Shown here one piece after another: positions 46,043 through 56,292 of a stretch of DNA of 64,000 bases. Both the position numbers and the translations under genes were made by a program. Under the pieces are notes generated by a model. The model did no database searches and was not told where the DNA came from. It was given only the letters and a program-made list of their open reading frames with translations. The stretch's first letter is position 1. Every line of letters begins with the position of its first letter. This DNA is from Gammaproteobacteria bacterium (GTDB lineage: Bacteria > Pseudomonadota > Gammaproteobacteria > SZUA-152), in NCBI GenBank assembly GCA_029882975.1, contig JAOUJW010000006.1, positions 124,001 to 188,000 of the forward strand. The letters run 5' to 3'.

Positions 46043-49000
46043 ATGACAATCCCTCGTTTCGGTTTGCGAATTGCAACGAAGAAAATTAGTGTCTTACTTG
46101 TATCCGTGCTGGTTCTTGCCGGGTGCGGTGGAGGCGGTGGGGGAGGCAGCTCACCTCCGCAAACCACAATGGGAGGGGGGAGCGTCAAGGGTCCGTTGGC
46201 CAATGCTCAATTCGCACTGTATGAATTCGATTCAGTATTCATCAATTTTCAGGCGCAAAGTCCTGTTGCTTCCGGGCGGACCAATGCCCAGGCCGCGTTT
46301 CAGTTGGGATTGCCAACATCCAGCGTGAATCCTCCGTACATATTGGTTTTCACCGCAGATGCCTCCACAACGGATTTGATGACCGGTGCCAGACCGATAA
46401 TCACCAACATGAAGACGGTTGTGACACAGGACATGCTGGACAGTGGCAAGAACCTGTACGCGACACCTCTAACCACCTTGGCGGTGGATGTGGCGATTAA
46501 AAACTCTCTGTCAAATCGTGCGCCATATTCAAACGATGAAGCTTATACAAATGCCACAACGGTACAGGAAAGGTTTCTGGCCGCTTTACCCATAGCAGCC
46601 GGCGAGGTTAAATCCACATTGGGTTTCGGTCTGGATGAAAATATCGATATATACACCACCGCACCTCTTGTGGACTCTGATACTACCAGTTTGGAATCAC
46701 AAACCCAGACGGCCAAATATCGCGGCGCTGTAGAAGCCTTTGCTGCGGTGGTCGATCAATTACAGGGTCAAGTGAGCGGGACCATTGCTCCGGTGGACAC
46801 GGATACTATCGTGGAAGCATTGGTCGCAGACTTAGCCGACGGACAGATTGACGGAACGGATGTTGACGGAAATTCAATCGTAATCCTTCCTGTTGAAGTT
46901 CGCGCCACCCTGGAAAACACAGATCCGCAACAGTTGATGATTCCCGGGACTTCTACAACCGTTGCACAAATTGAAGCCGTTTTGGCATCTGAAACATCTC
47001 AAACCGGTAATAGTACGGTTGATACAACAAACCTGAGCGATAGCACCATCGACACCAGCACTGAACCTGCTCAAACCAATCCGGATCGAGACGGTGACGG
47101 TGTGGTGAATTCCGATGACGCATTCCCGGATGACCCTGCGGAAACCAAAGATACCGACCATGATGGAATCGGGAATAATACCGATACCGATGACGATAAC
47201 GATGGTGTGGCAGATGGGGCCGATGCCTTCCCCTTGAACAGTGCGGAAAGTGGCGATCTGGATGGGGACTGCGGTACCATAGCCACCCAAACCACGACAT
47301 CCGGAAATGGCTGTGGTGACAACTCCGATCCAGACATTGACGGAGACGGTGTTGATAATGCCAGTGATGCCTTTCCACGCAATGCCTCAGCCCAAAATTC
47401 CAATGATTCCGACGGTGATGGCTGGGATGATAATCTTTACGATAATAACGTCGGTTTAGTTGATCTTCCTGCACCCGTTGACAGTGATGGCGACGGTATT
47501 CCCGATGTGGATCAAAACGGTGTCGAACTGGACACAGATCGTGATGGAGACGGCGTATCCAATAGCTTGGATGCACTACCGGATGATTCCACTGAGACCA
47601 GCGACAATGATGGTGATGGAATCGGTAACGTAGCCGATACAGACGACGATAATGATACGGTATTGGATGTAAATGACGCCTTTCCATTTGATCCAAATGA
47701 GTCAGTTGATACAGATCATGACGGCGTAGGTAACAATGCCGATCCCGATGACGACAACGATACCGTGCTGGATGTAAACGAAGCCCTCGGTTGCGAATTG
47801 TTGCGGGACTGTGACGGCGACGGTCGTACGGACAACGTGGACGCATTCCCCGGTAACAATACTGAATGGGTGGATACGGACGGTGACGGTATTGGTAACA
47901 ATGCGGATACCGATGACGACAACGATACCGTGCTGGATGTTAACGATGCCTTTCCGTTGGATCCCACTCGCAGCACATTGGATACCGACACGGACATGGA
48001 CGGTTTTCCGGACAGTATCGACAACTGCCTCAATGATCCCAATCCTTTGCAGCAAAATCTGGATGGCGACTTGCTGGGGGATGTCTGCGACACTGACATC
48101 GACGGTGACGGGGTTGCTAACGATGTGGATGCGTTCCCCTATAATCCCAACGAATCAGTCGATACTGATGGTGACGGTGTGGGTGATCAAAGCGACAACT
48201 GTCCCAATGCAGCCAATCCGGTACAACGGGATCTGGATGGAGATACCCTGGGAGATGCCTGTGACAGCGATATAGACGGTGACGGGGTTGCTAATGGAGC
48301 CGACGCTTTTCCAACAAATCCCAATGAATTTTTGGACACGGACGGCGATGGCATCGGGAACAATTCAGATACGGATGACGACAACGACGGCCTGTCAGAT
48401 ACCGCTGAAGCGACTTTGGGTACCAATCCATTGTTGGTGGATACTGATTCGGACACAGTGAATGATGGTACCGACAATTGTCCATTGGATTCAAACAGTG
48501 ATCAATTGAATACAGACGGGGATTCTCAGGGTAATGTTTGTGATGCTGATGATGACAACGATGGTGTTCCTGACAATCTGGACGCTTTTCCAACGGATCC
48601 CACTGAAACACAGGATTCCGATGGTGACGGTGTCGGTGATAATGCGGATGTCTGCAAATTTAACCCAAATACGTCTACCGATGCCAGTCAGTGTGCCTTC
48701 CTGGATCTTGGTCCTATCCTGGAACAGGGTATCACGTGGGCAGAGTCCCGATTTGAGTGGGATGGACAAGCGGATGTATTGCAGTTCAACTACGGTACCT
48801 TGCAGTGGAACAGCACGCAGGGCACGACTACCGATGATGAGTATGTTTTCCACGAAACCAATCTGACCTGGGATTTACAAGTACCCACCACCAACTCGGT
48901 GATGTTTGATACGACGGGTGCAGGGGGTTGGGTAGCGCTGGGAGACAATTTGAAAGTTCAGAGTGTCAGCACCAGTCAAAGTACGGCCGTTTTGGTTAAA

Positions 49001-52000
49001 ACCGATGCGTCAAGTAACATCTTTGAGCAGCTGAGCATCAACATGTTTGAGCTGGACATAGCGGGCAAACCATTGACCACGTATTTAGACGCCAACTGGC
49101 GCGGCAGAGTCAGCGATGCGGTTAATTTCTCAGCGAATGCCAAGGCCTATGGTTTGACATATACCAATCTCAGGGATTCGTACAGCATCTGGTGTGATCA
49201 GCAAGATACAACAGTTACCGGTGATACCTGTGGGTACGTTCAAGTTAACTTTACAACGGTACCGGTTGCAGCCACCGCTTTATCCGAACTGGTATTGTCC
49301 ACCACAACCCAAAACGGTGCTGCCAATACAATTTGGGGAATTTCCGGCGGTCCGAATGGGTGGATTGGCGTAGAGTTACTGGGCAGTACGGTGACTCCCG
49401 GATCCAGCGGAACCACCAACTTCTTTTCGGTAGACAATTTGGGAACGGCAACTCCCATCGGTACCGCCGGTACCTGGTCGGTGGTGGCCGTCAACGGTGT
49501 GAACTTCCTTGAATTCGCCATACCGAATGACATCTTGGTAATTGCTGATATGAGAGAAGAAGAGCAGAACCGGTTCTTCGTAGAGTACAACAGTGGCACC
49601 GGAGTTTATGTTCGCCAGGGCGGGAAAAGCGCAACCGGCACCGGTCTCTCTCCCAATGTCGTGATGTTAATGTACGGACCAAATGCCAAAGCTGAACTTC
49701 TGGCCGCCTATGGTCCCGGCAATGGTGTTGCGCCTACGCCTAATCCTGATGACAGTGATGGTGACGGTGTTGTCGACAGCCAGGACGCGTACGTCAATGA
49801 TCCAACCCGCGATGCAGATACTGACGGTGATGGCATAGCGGACGCAGTATACTTCGTGACAGTTGACGGTGTTCGTACGGATCTGATTGACGATGCTGCC
49901 AGTGACTCGGACGATGACGGTGACGGAATTGCTGATGCTGCCGACACTTGTCCATTGACCGCAGACGCCACCAATAATCCGGCAGTATGTGACAATAGTG
50001 CGATATTGGGTGTTCATCGCTTAACAGCCACTATATCCGCTTTGTCCGATACCAGCACAGGATTACTGGCTAACCAATGTTTCGGTAGTGAAGCGGTTGG
50101 TGATTCCGAGGTCGAGTATCTGAGTTTTGAAGATGCAGGTAATGGCCGGGTGCTAATCAACGCTGAAGTGTTTGGTTCATACAATGGACTGACCAATGTG
50201 TTGACTATCACCAACTCGGAAATCCGAGATGAATGGATTCCAAGTCTCAACGGTGGACTGGGTGGTACATTAGAAATTACTCAGGCGTTTTCCGCTACCA
50301 TAAACGTTGATACTGTCAGCGGCACATGGACAGGTGCATTCTCTGAGACTTCCACCGGAACCGACGCGGTTTCCGGCGACAGTCGAAATTGTCTGCGATC
50401 CGAAACTTTGGCCGGGGCATTCACATACTCACACACGGGGTCTGAGGTCTACAATGGTTTGTATGCGGTGGAGATGGGTTTTAACGAAAACGGCATGCAA
50501 ATGAGGGATTCCACAGTGGTACAACTGGAAGTGAATCCAGTGGCCGGTACGGTTGTCGCTCATACAGTGGACCTTGAGGATCCAAACCAAACCGTGTTGT
50601 CTGAGAATGAAACTTCCACATTCAACCCAATGACGGGTCGGTTTCAACTGAACGGAGATAACATTTATCATCGAGCCGAGCCGGATGGTATGGGTGGAAC
50701 TACAGATATGGTTATTTGCGAAGAGGAAAGAGTTCGAGGCCTTTTTGTGGATAATCCCGCAACAGCTGCGCCCGGTGCGGTGATGCTTTGGGTACAAACA
50801 GAAAACCGCAACCGTCAGTACATGAACACGACGGATCCGGCAATCTGTGCGTCTACAACGATGCCGAGCAGTGAATGGAACAGCGGTGGTGAAGGTTACG
50901 GTAAACTGGTTGGTACGACAGGCTTTACCCGAGTGGTCTCCACGTCCTCAGGCGCGGGAGTTACGGACGGCATTTACCTGGGTCTCCAAAATCCGCCCGT
51001 GAAACCGGCCGCAGCAGGTGGCAAGTTGTGGCTGCAGGTTTTGGATGGTGCAACCGAACTGTGTTCCGCTGCTTATATCAGTGAGCCGGGAATCAACGGA
51101 CGCTATGTGGACCAGCAACGACTGCCAAACCCGGACCGTACCGTTCTGGCATTCCAAAGCGGGCCCTACAGCTTCATCAACTGTAATACCGATGATCCGA
51201 CTACGGGGGCGGACCGTGTAGTTCACGGTACCAGTTATACTGTCAGAGTGTTGGATGCAGGGGGTGATGGCGTTAAGAACACCACATCCTCAACCGTAGC
51301 GAATGATGATGCTGTTGTGTACTCCAGCTCTGTCGCCGCAGAGGTTTCCATCAGTCGATTTACCAGTACGGTTGATCGCATTACTGTCGATGTGAACGGC
51401 GCTAAAGGTTCTACGACTCAGGCAGGGGGAAGAATACCTCTGTACGGATACTTTAATCCCACTACATCTTTACCGGTAAGCTGGGTAGGTATCAACGATG
51501 GTCAAACACGCTATCAGGTTCGGGTTGAGGAGTCGGAAGGAACCCTTCGCAGACGTATGGATACTCCCGATGGTGCGACGACTTCGGTTGTTTTACCCGC
51601 CGGTACTTTGAACCCATGGGATGCTCATACCGTACGGATCACCGCTTCAAAATCTGACGGTGTCGGTTCAGTAGCTCTGAGTCACAGTCAACGACTGGAA
51701 CTTCGGGCAGGTGTGCATGGTTTGATTAATGTTGAAACCAATAACGCAGACCCGGCCGCCGGTGTATTTCAAATCTATGTTCAAGCGGGTATAGATGGCG
51801 GTGTTTGGAACTGCACGGTGGTCAACAGGCCATTCCAGTGTAACGGCGGCAATTTGGATTCGTTCAACGATACCCTGAATTTGAATATGAACGATGATGC
51901 AAACGGAATGGTGACCGGTGTGCCCGGCAATTCTTTCAATCTGATTATGCAGTGGACCGACAGTGCCAATGCGACGGTAACGTCTTATCCGGGTAGTACC

Positions 52001-52789
52001 ACGGGTGCCGCCAGAGTAGTGACTCCGGAGCTGGGAATTGCCTCACGTGTCACTAACGCAGGTGAAAGTACACATATATCCATGAAAAACGCACTACCCG
52101 TGTACAATACGGCTGTGTTAAACAGTGTCGGTAGTACAGTGTTGGATTCGGTTACGTCGGCTGTTTCGTGGAATCTATGGAATATGGACTTCCCGATGGT
52201 TGTTGACTCCTTTGTCCAATTGCCGGTTGACGGACTACAGGCGCAAAGAGGCAATACCTATGTCAACTACAACAGCTTGAACAATGGTGGGCTTGGATTG
52301 CTGGGAACGGATACATACCTTGTGACCTTAAGCGGCTCTTTTGACGGCTCTCCTGATGCAATCTTTGAGTTGCCGTATACACCGCCGGCGAGTGTTACCG
52401 AACCGGCCGTACTGAAAGCCGACATGTTGGTGAACAGCACCGCAGTGACTACCACAACTGCGGCTGCACCGTTGGTTATCACAGCAGCAACCGGAGTGAG
52501 TGTGACTTGGAGTACGGCAAGCTCCTTCCCCACAAGCACCCAATGGCAAGTGATGTATAAACAACTCGATGGTGTGACCTTGTTACCCATGCCACACTAC
52601 CAGATCCGTACACCGAGATATGTGAACGGAGCCGGTGTTACGCTGACCGCCGGTGCTACCAACGATTGGAGCCTGGATGCAGTGGAATTCCTGCCGGTCG
52701 GATTGTACGAGTTGCAGGTACGTTCATACTCCGCCACAACGGATGAGCAGGGGATAGGGCAGAAAGTGTTTATACAAATCACCCCATAA
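46043..52789 (+). CDS. Giant lipoprotein with thrombospondin type 3 calcium-binding repeats
   Basis: A 2,248-aa surface protein. The lipobox LAGC (Cys at about 28) follows a basic, hydrophobic signal, and a Gly/Ser-rich linker comes next. Residues about 30-340 form an unknown N-terminal domain. Residues about 345-890 hold a long array of DxDxDGxxDxxD calcium-binding loops, of thrombospondin type 3 kind, many ending in DAFP. A shorter array lies at about 1235-1310. The rest is beta-rich, Thr/Ser-rich, with no recognised enzymatic motif. It is probably lipid-anchored on the outer membrane and may be an adhesin or matrix protein. A strong terminator follows the gene. Confidence 0.9.
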   Translation: MTIPRFGLRIATKKISVLLVSVLVLAGCGGGGGGGSSPPQTTMGGGSVKGPLANAQFALYEFDSVFINFQAQSPVASGRTNAQAAFQLGLPTSSVNPPYILVFTADASTTDLMTGARPIITNMKTVVTQDMLDSGKNLYATPLTTLAVDVAIKNSLSNRAPYSNDEAYTNATTVQERFLAALPIAAGEVKSTLGFGLDENIDIYTTAPLVDSDTTSLESQTQTAKYRGAVEAFAAVVDQLQGQVSGTIAPVDTDTIVEALVADLADGQIDGTDVDGNSIVILPVEVRATLENTDPQQLMIPGTSTTVAQIEAVLASETSQTGNSTVDTTNLSDSTIDTSTEPAQTNPDRDGDGVVNSDDAFPDDPAETKDTDHDGIGNNTDTDDDNDGVADGADAFPLNSAESGDLDGDCGTIATQTTTSGNGCGDNSDPDIDGDGVDNASDAFPRNASAQNSNDSDGDGWDDNLYDNNVGLVDLPAPVDSDGDGIPDVDQNGVELDTDRDGDGVSNSLDALPDDSTETSDNDGDGIGNVADTDDDNDTVLDVNDAFPFDPNESVDTDHDGVGNNADPDDDNDTVLDVNEALGCELLRDCDGDGRTDNVDAFPGNNTEWVDTDGDGIGNNADTDDDNDTVLDVNDAFPLDPTRSTLDTDTDMDGFPDSIDNCLNDPNPLQQNLDGDLLGDVCDTDIDGDGVANDVDAFPYNPNESVDTDGDGVGDQSDNCPNAANPVQRDLDGDTLGDACDSDIDGDGVANGADAFPTNPNEFLDTDGDGIGNNSDTDDDNDGLSDTAEATLGTNPLLVDTDSDTVNDGTDNCPLDSNSDQLNTDGDSQGNVCDADDDNDGVPDNLDAFPTDPTETQDSDGDGVGDNADVCKFNPNTSTDASQCAFLDLGPILEQGITWAESRFEWDGQADVLQFNYGTLQWNSTQGTTTDDEYVFHETNLTWDLQVPTTNSVMFDTTGAGGWVALGDNLKVQSVSTSQSTAVLVKTDASSNIFEQLSINMFELDIAGKPLTTYLDANWRGRVSDAVNFSANAKAYGLTYTNLRDSYSIWCDQQDTTVTGDTCGYVQVNFTTVPVAATALSELVLSTTTQNGAANTIWGISGGPNGWIGVELLGSTVTPGSSGTTNFFSVDNLGTATPIGTAGTWSVVAVNGVNFLEFAIPNDILVIADMREEEQNRFFVEYNSGTGVYVRQGGKSATGTGLSPNVVMLMYGPNAKAELLAAYGPGNGVAPTPNPDDSDGDGVVDSQDAYVNDPTRDADTDGDGIADAVYFVTVDGVRTDLIDDAASDSDDDGDGIADAADTCPLTADATNNPAVCDNSAILGVHRLTATISALSDTSTGLLANQCFGSEAVGDSEVEYLSFEDAGNGRVLINAEVFGSYNGLTNVLTITNSEIRDEWIPSLNGGLGGTLEITQAFSATINVDTVSGTWTGAFSETSTGTDAVSGDSRNCLRSETLAGAFTYSHTGSEVYNGLYAVEMGFNENGMQMRDSTVVQLEVNPVAGTVVAHTVDLEDPNQTVLSENETSTFNPMTGRFQLNGDNIYHRAEPDGMGGTTDMVICEEERVRGLFVDNPATAAPGAVMLWVQTENRNRQYMNTTDPAICASTTMPSSEWNSGGEGYGKLVGTTGFTRVVSTSSGAGVTDGIYLGLQNPPVKPAAAGGKLWLQVLDGATELCSAAYISEPGINGRYVDQQRLPNPDRTVLAFQSGPYSFINCNTDDPTTGADRVVHGTSYTVRVLDAGGDGVKNTTSSTVANDDAVVYSSSVAAEVSISRFTSTVDRITVDVNGAKGSTTQAGGRIPLYGYFNPTTSLPVSWVGINDGQTRYQVRVEESEGTLRRRMDTPDGATTSVVLPAGTLNPWDAHTVRITASKSDGVGSVALSHSQRLELRAGVHGLINVETNNADPAAGVFQIYVQAGIDGGVWNCTVVNRPFQCNGGNLDSFNDTLNLNMNDDANGMVTGVPGNSFNLIMQWTDSANATVTSYPGSTTGAARVVTPELGIASRVTNAGESTHISMKNALPVYNTAVLNSVGSTVLDSVTSAVSWNLWNMDFPMVVDSFVQLPVDGLQAQRGNTYVNYNSLNNGGLGLLGTDTYLVTLSGSFDGSPDAIFELPYTPPASVTEPAVLKADMLVNSTAVTTTTAAAPLVITAATGVSVTWSTASSFPTSTQWQVMYKQLDGVTLLPMPHYQIRTPRYVNGAGVTLTAGATNDWSLDAVEFLPVGLYELQVRSYSATTDEQGIGQKVFIQITP
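47076..48690 (+). repeat. Thrombospondin type 3 repeat array, DNA level
   Basis: This stretch codes for the main Asp-rich repeat array. Some units are near-identical in DNA, for example the block around 47743-47782 and its copy around 47906-47945 (GATGACGACAACGATACCGT core). Such copies can recombine, so repeat number may differ between strains. The protein-level unit is about 13-37 residues, built of D-x-D-x-D-G loops. Confidence 0.85.
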
Positions 52790-52807
52790 ACTGCACAACC
52801 TTAGTTA

Positions 52808-52841
52808 AAAAAAATCCCCGGCTGGTCCGGGGATTTTTTTT
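52808..52841. terminator. Bidirectional intrinsic terminator
   Basis: AAAAATCCCCGG pairs with CCGGGGATTTTT around a short loop and is followed by T7 on the plus strand. It lies 19 bases after the giant lipoprotein stop. The A run on the other side lets it also terminate the convergent minus-strand gene that ends at 52946. Confidence 0.92.
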
Positions 52842-52945
52842 GTCGGGCGCGTTCTGTTTAATTGAACCCTTACGCCATACCCGATACCACACACACTCTA
52901 AACCGTCGTAGGTGCGGTGTTGGCAACTTTCAGTATCTGCTTGCT

Positions 52946-53923
52946 TTAACGGGCGGATTTTATAATCGCTTCAAACTCCTGTTGCAGTTGTTCCTTTGCC
53001 GATTCCGGTGCATAGCCGGTGGCCACCAGCCAGCAATGGCGGGTCTTAATAATTGCCAGGGGAGTTGCCAGCGTAATGGTAACGTTGCCGGCCGGTATAT
53101 TGCCACGCCAGAACTCAATGGTGCCTTTTCCTTTTCGCGTGGTGATTTGACGAGGTTTGCTCAACTGTTCCTGACCGGCAGGCAGGGCCGCGCTCAGCGT
53201 ACCTAAACCTCTTGTACGGGTGGTGGCCATAGAGTGCATAAAACCACGATAGCAATCCAAAACAATGCTGGCGCCGGAGATATTGTTGGATGTGAGAACA
53301 CCAATGGTGTTCTCCGAGTTTGTCGGCAGTGGGCCGCTTTTCCAGCCATTCAATAAATCCAACGTTAAATGCGCGTGCGTGAATCTTCCGCCTTCATCCG
53401 GGTTTGCCATGGGTTTCATCGCTTGGACCGCGCTTGCAACCGCAGGATTCGCTTGTTCCTGGGAGGCGGTGGATTTTTTTAAGGATACGCGGCAGCCTCG
53501 ACTTCCCCGGGTGCCGGAAAGCACGAATGCATCACCTTGCAACCGTCCTTTCATGTAAAAGTCGAGAGAATTTGGTCCATACTCAAAGTTACCTTTGATG
53601 CTCATTTTCCCATTTTGTGCTTTTAGACGAATCGGAAACTCCAAGATTTTATCGTCCAAAAAGTATCTGTCGGGGTAACTTCCTCGCAGATCACGCAGTT
53701 CCTTTTTGGAAACATGATTTAAATCCAAGCGGTAAGCTTTGGCTGTGGAATCTTCAATGGTAATACTCATATTCTTGGTCCATGGGTCGTCGCCCCACCG
53801 ATTCACACCACAGTTTAAATATCCGCTCCAAGTGCCATCATATTCACCGGCGAACGCAGTGGCGGAGGCCAGTAAAAGAGCCGGCCACACCACGCAAAAA
53901 CCGGCTAAACGTATTGTTTTCAT
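52946..53923 (-). CDS. Secreted protein, unknown function
   Basis: A 325-aa protein with a signal peptide (basic start, then hydrophobic to AFAG). The N-terminal half (about 25-140) is beta-rich with YDGTWSGYLNCG and two Cys that could form a disulfide. A Ser/Ala linker follows, then a second domain with paired Cys. No family recognised. The start at 53923 has GGAGA upstream; a frame extends to 53992 but reads as non-coding. It probably acts in the periplasm or outside. Confidence 0.75.
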   Translation of the reverse strand: MKTIRLAGFCVVWPALLLASATAFAGEYDGTWSGYLNCGVNRWGDDPWTKNMSITIEDSTAKAYRLDLNHVSKKELRDLRGSYPDRYFLDDKILEFPIRLKAQNGKMSIKGNFEYGPNSLDFYMKGRLQGDAFVLSGTRGSRGCRVSLKKSTASQEQANPAVASAVQAMKPMANPDEGGRFTHAHLTLDLLNGWKSGPLPTNSENTIGVLTSNNISGASIVLDCYRGFMHSMATTRTRGLGTLSAALPAGQEQLSKPRQITTRKGKGTIEFWRGNIPAGNVTITLATPLAIIKTRHCWLVATGYAPESAKEQLQQEFEAIIKSAR

Positions 53924-54153
53924 TAATAAATCTCCAGATTGAAGTACGACAGGCCGACATTTTATCACAGCCTGTTTCGATATTGCGCACAATATAGGCG
54001 GTTATAGCAGGGTGAGCCGCTGTGTCCAGCTGCAGGACGCGTAGCAGGTCTCTACGTTTAGGCGAATCATCTCACAGTTTTTGTACTCAGGTGCTGGTAT
54101 CATTTTGGTAAGCGGCTTATACTTTTCTATGATAAATAAAGTAGGGTAATTGC

Positions 54154-55509
54154 ATGTTATTCAGTAAATATTCCTCGATTAGGCATTATGTCGTTTGTTC
54201 AGTAATTTTTTTGCTTTACGCCACTTTGCCGGCTTGTAGTAGCGACTCTTCAGATAAAGGACCACCACCGCAAGGGTCAGAATTTCCAGCGGCATTTGAC
54301 GAGAGTGTGAGCTATAGCAATACCATCTATGTGTCCGCGGCGGCTTCCCCGGGCGGTGATGGCAGCCAATTACTGCCTTACGACACCATAAGAGATGGAT
54401 TGTTAAATGCTGCTCCGGGAACGCAAGTACGTATTGCCGCCGGCACCTACGGCGGTGCGGGTGCGTTCAGTGACGTGCAGGGAATGGCGACGGCACCCAT
54501 TGCCATCGTAGCGGACGGGCAAGTGATCATAGACGGCGGTGATGCTGAGATGGCTTTTTATTTTAGCGACGCTCGTTATTTGGTGTTCGACGGCTTAACG
54601 ATCCAGAACACATCACCCCACGGCATTAATATGGACGATGGTGGTAGCTACGACACGCCCAGCGAATTTATAGTATTTCGCAATATGAACTTTCGAAACA
54701 TAGGTGCCACCGGGCAAAATCGCGATTGCTTAAAACTCTCGGGAGTGAATAACTTCTATATAGAGATGAGCCGGTTTGAAAACTGCAGAGACGGTGAAGC
54801 AATCGATATGGTGGGCAGTCACGATGGCATCATTACCGAAAACTATTTCGCCAATATGGGCATCAATGGGATAAACACCAAAGGCGGTACCGCAAACATT
54901 CACATACACGGTAACCAGTTTGTGGATATACCGCAACGATCCATTAACGCGGGTGGTTCAAGCAATATCGCGGTGTTTCGTCCCATAGACGCCGAGTATG
55001 AGGGCAGTCAAATTCACATAACCGCCAATATTTTCGTCCGTCCCGGATCAACCCCCGTGGCTTTTGTGGGATGTGACACCTGTGTGTTTGCCAACAACAC
55101 TATCATCGAGCCGCAAAACTATATTGCCAGAATATTGGAAGAAAACACGCAAAAAACTGCCGGGCACAGCGGTTATTTCATCAATAACATCATCGTGTTC
55201 AATTCAAGTCAAATATCCCCTATTTATGTCGGCGTAGGCAGTAACACAACTCCCGCTACCTACACGTTTGGCTGGAATCTGTGGTATTCCCTGGATAACA
55301 ATCAATTTGCCGGGCCAACCTACGGTGACAGCATCATAGAAACAAGCTCCGTCATTCAGCAAGATCCGAATCTGGATGCAAACTATCGAACTCAAGCGGG
55401 TAGCCCTGCGTTTGGTCAAGGGACCACCGTTATTCGTGGACTGATCGGTGATTACGACAGGAACGCCTATGCCAATCCACCCAGCATCGGTGCATTCTCT
55501 CAGCCTTAA
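54154..55509 (+). CDS. Beta-helix (pectate lyase-like) lipoprotein
   Basis: A 451-aa protein with a signal and a lipobox-like LPAC (the Pro is unusual). The mature part starts with TIYVSAAASPGGDGS, then a DTIRDGLLNAAPG segment. This pattern is common in bacterial right-handed beta-helix proteins. Repeated DG-L-x-I-x-N turns (parallel beta-helix repeats) follow. Such proteins bind or cleave acidic polysaccharides; no catalytic residues were assigned. Location next to the giant calcium-binding lipoprotein suggests a joint role at the cell surface. Confidence 0.85.
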   Translation: MLFSKYSSIRHYVVCSVIFLLYATLPACSSDSSDKGPPPQGSEFPAAFDESVSYSNTIYVSAAASPGGDGSQLLPYDTIRDGLLNAAPGTQVRIAAGTYGGAGAFSDVQGMATAPIAIVADGQVIIDGGDAEMAFYFSDARYLVFDGLTIQNTSPHGINMDDGGSYDTPSEFIVFRNMNFRNIGATGQNRDCLKLSGVNNFYIEMSRFENCRDGEAIDMVGSHDGIITENYFANMGINGINTKGGTANIHIHGNQFVDIPQRSINAGGSSNIAVFRPIDAEYEGSQIHITANIFVRPGSTPVAFVGCDTCVFANNTIIEPQNYIARILEENTQKTAGHSGYFINNIIVFNSSQISPIYVGVGSNTTPATYTFGWNLWYSLDNNQFAGPTYGDSIIETSSVIQQDPNLDANYRTQAGSPAFGQGTTVIRGLIGDYDRNAYANPPSIGAFSQP

Positions 55510-55554
55510 CCGTGGGTGCATTTATTCATATTCTGGTGACCGAGATCCTGTGGC

Positions 55555-55595
55555 GGGGGCATTAAATCCGGGTACCCGTACCCGGCAATGTCCCC
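55555..55595. repeat. Long imperfect hairpin downstream of the beta-helix gene
   Basis: An outer stem pairs GGGGGCATT (55555-55563) with AATGTCCCC (55587-55595), with one G-T pair. An inner palindrome, CCGGGTAC-CC-GTACCCGG, is at 55568-55585. No T run follows, so it is not a classic terminator. It may be a structured transcript end or a mobile-type repeat unit. Confidence 0.6.
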
Positions 55596-55928
55596 AAAAA
55601 GCGTTGTTGTGATGTCGGCCACTGCACCCCATTGGTTTCGTATTGAACCAAATCCACAACGCCGCCATCGAATGAAACCTAACCGGCGGAAATCCGATTT
55701 CCATGCCCTTGGCAGTTGGCGACATTTGGGGGAAGATACAGATATCGGCTACCTCACATAGATTAATATCGTAACCAATACGGTCATTTAAGACTTCATG
55801 ACTTTTTCAAGATACGCTTGAACTTGGTAAAAAAGAAAAAAGAAGAAGTTAATGGCCGTATGTTATATTAGAAAACCATTGCTTTCGGAATCCGTTTTTC
55901 CCGATAATGTTTGCCAGAAGGTGCGACA
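55596..55928. other. Interval without a gene
   Basis: About 330 bases between the hairpin and the next gene. Minus-strand frames here lack a ribosome binding site and natural composition. AAGG about 8 bases before 55929 belongs to the next gene. Nothing else was identified. Confidence 0.4.
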
Positions 55929-56189
55929 ATGAAAAAACTTAAAAATGAAGCAGAGGTATTGAAAGAGGCGATATTAGCCGGAATGAAATATGGTGAAGAC
56001 CGTGGGGCAGTGGAGTGGGAAGCCACCGATTCCGCATCCGAAAAAGTATTATATCTCTATCGATTATTGGTTCATGACAAGCTCATTCAGCCTTTGCCCG
56101 AAGATCAGGTATCACAGAAGTCCATGCGTCATAAGCTCGCGCTTTGGTATGCCAAACAATTGCCAAAAGGACACCCGTTGTTGGGTTAG
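55929..56189 (+). CDS. Small conserved protein, DUF5062-like
   Basis: An 86-aa soluble protein. The segment YLYRLLVHDKLIQPLPEDQ followed by MRHKLALW and KQLPKGHPLL resembles the DUF5062 family of marine Gammaproteobacteria as I remember it. Its function is unknown. The ATG at 55929 has a good ribosome binding site; the six extra residues from 55911 do not look native. Confidence 0.75.
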   Translation: MKKLKNEAEVLKEAILAGMKYGEDRGAVEWEATDSASEKVLYLYRLLVHDKLIQPLPEDQVSQKSMRHKLALWYAKQLPKGHPLLG

Positions 56190-56220
56190 TTGTTCTGCTC
56201 CAGCACCGGTTGTAACCGCT

Positions 56221-56292
56221 TGTAGAGGTGGAATAGTTTACGTATTCCACCAAGCAGACTTACAGGTTAACTGCATAAGCAACGATAAGCAG
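56221..56292 (+). repeat. Palindromic intergenic repeat, copy 1
   Basis: This copy has the arms GGTGGAATA (56227-56235) and TATTCCACC (56243-56251) with a 7-base loop, then a conserved tail ending AAGCAACGATAAGCA. It overlaps the 3' end of the rhomboid gene on the minus strand. Related copies are at 57855 and 60215. Confidence 0.85.

Noticed and set aside
46953-47846. Long minus-strand reading frames (up to 297 aa) inside the giant lipoprotein gene
   Set aside because: They are mirror images of the Asp-rich repeat coding strand (rich in His, Arg, Tyr), have no ribosome binding site and lie within a clear gene.
47076-48690. Regular repeats that could be taken for a CRISPR array
   Set aside because: The repeats are in frame, encode calcium-binding loops and have no constant spacer length.
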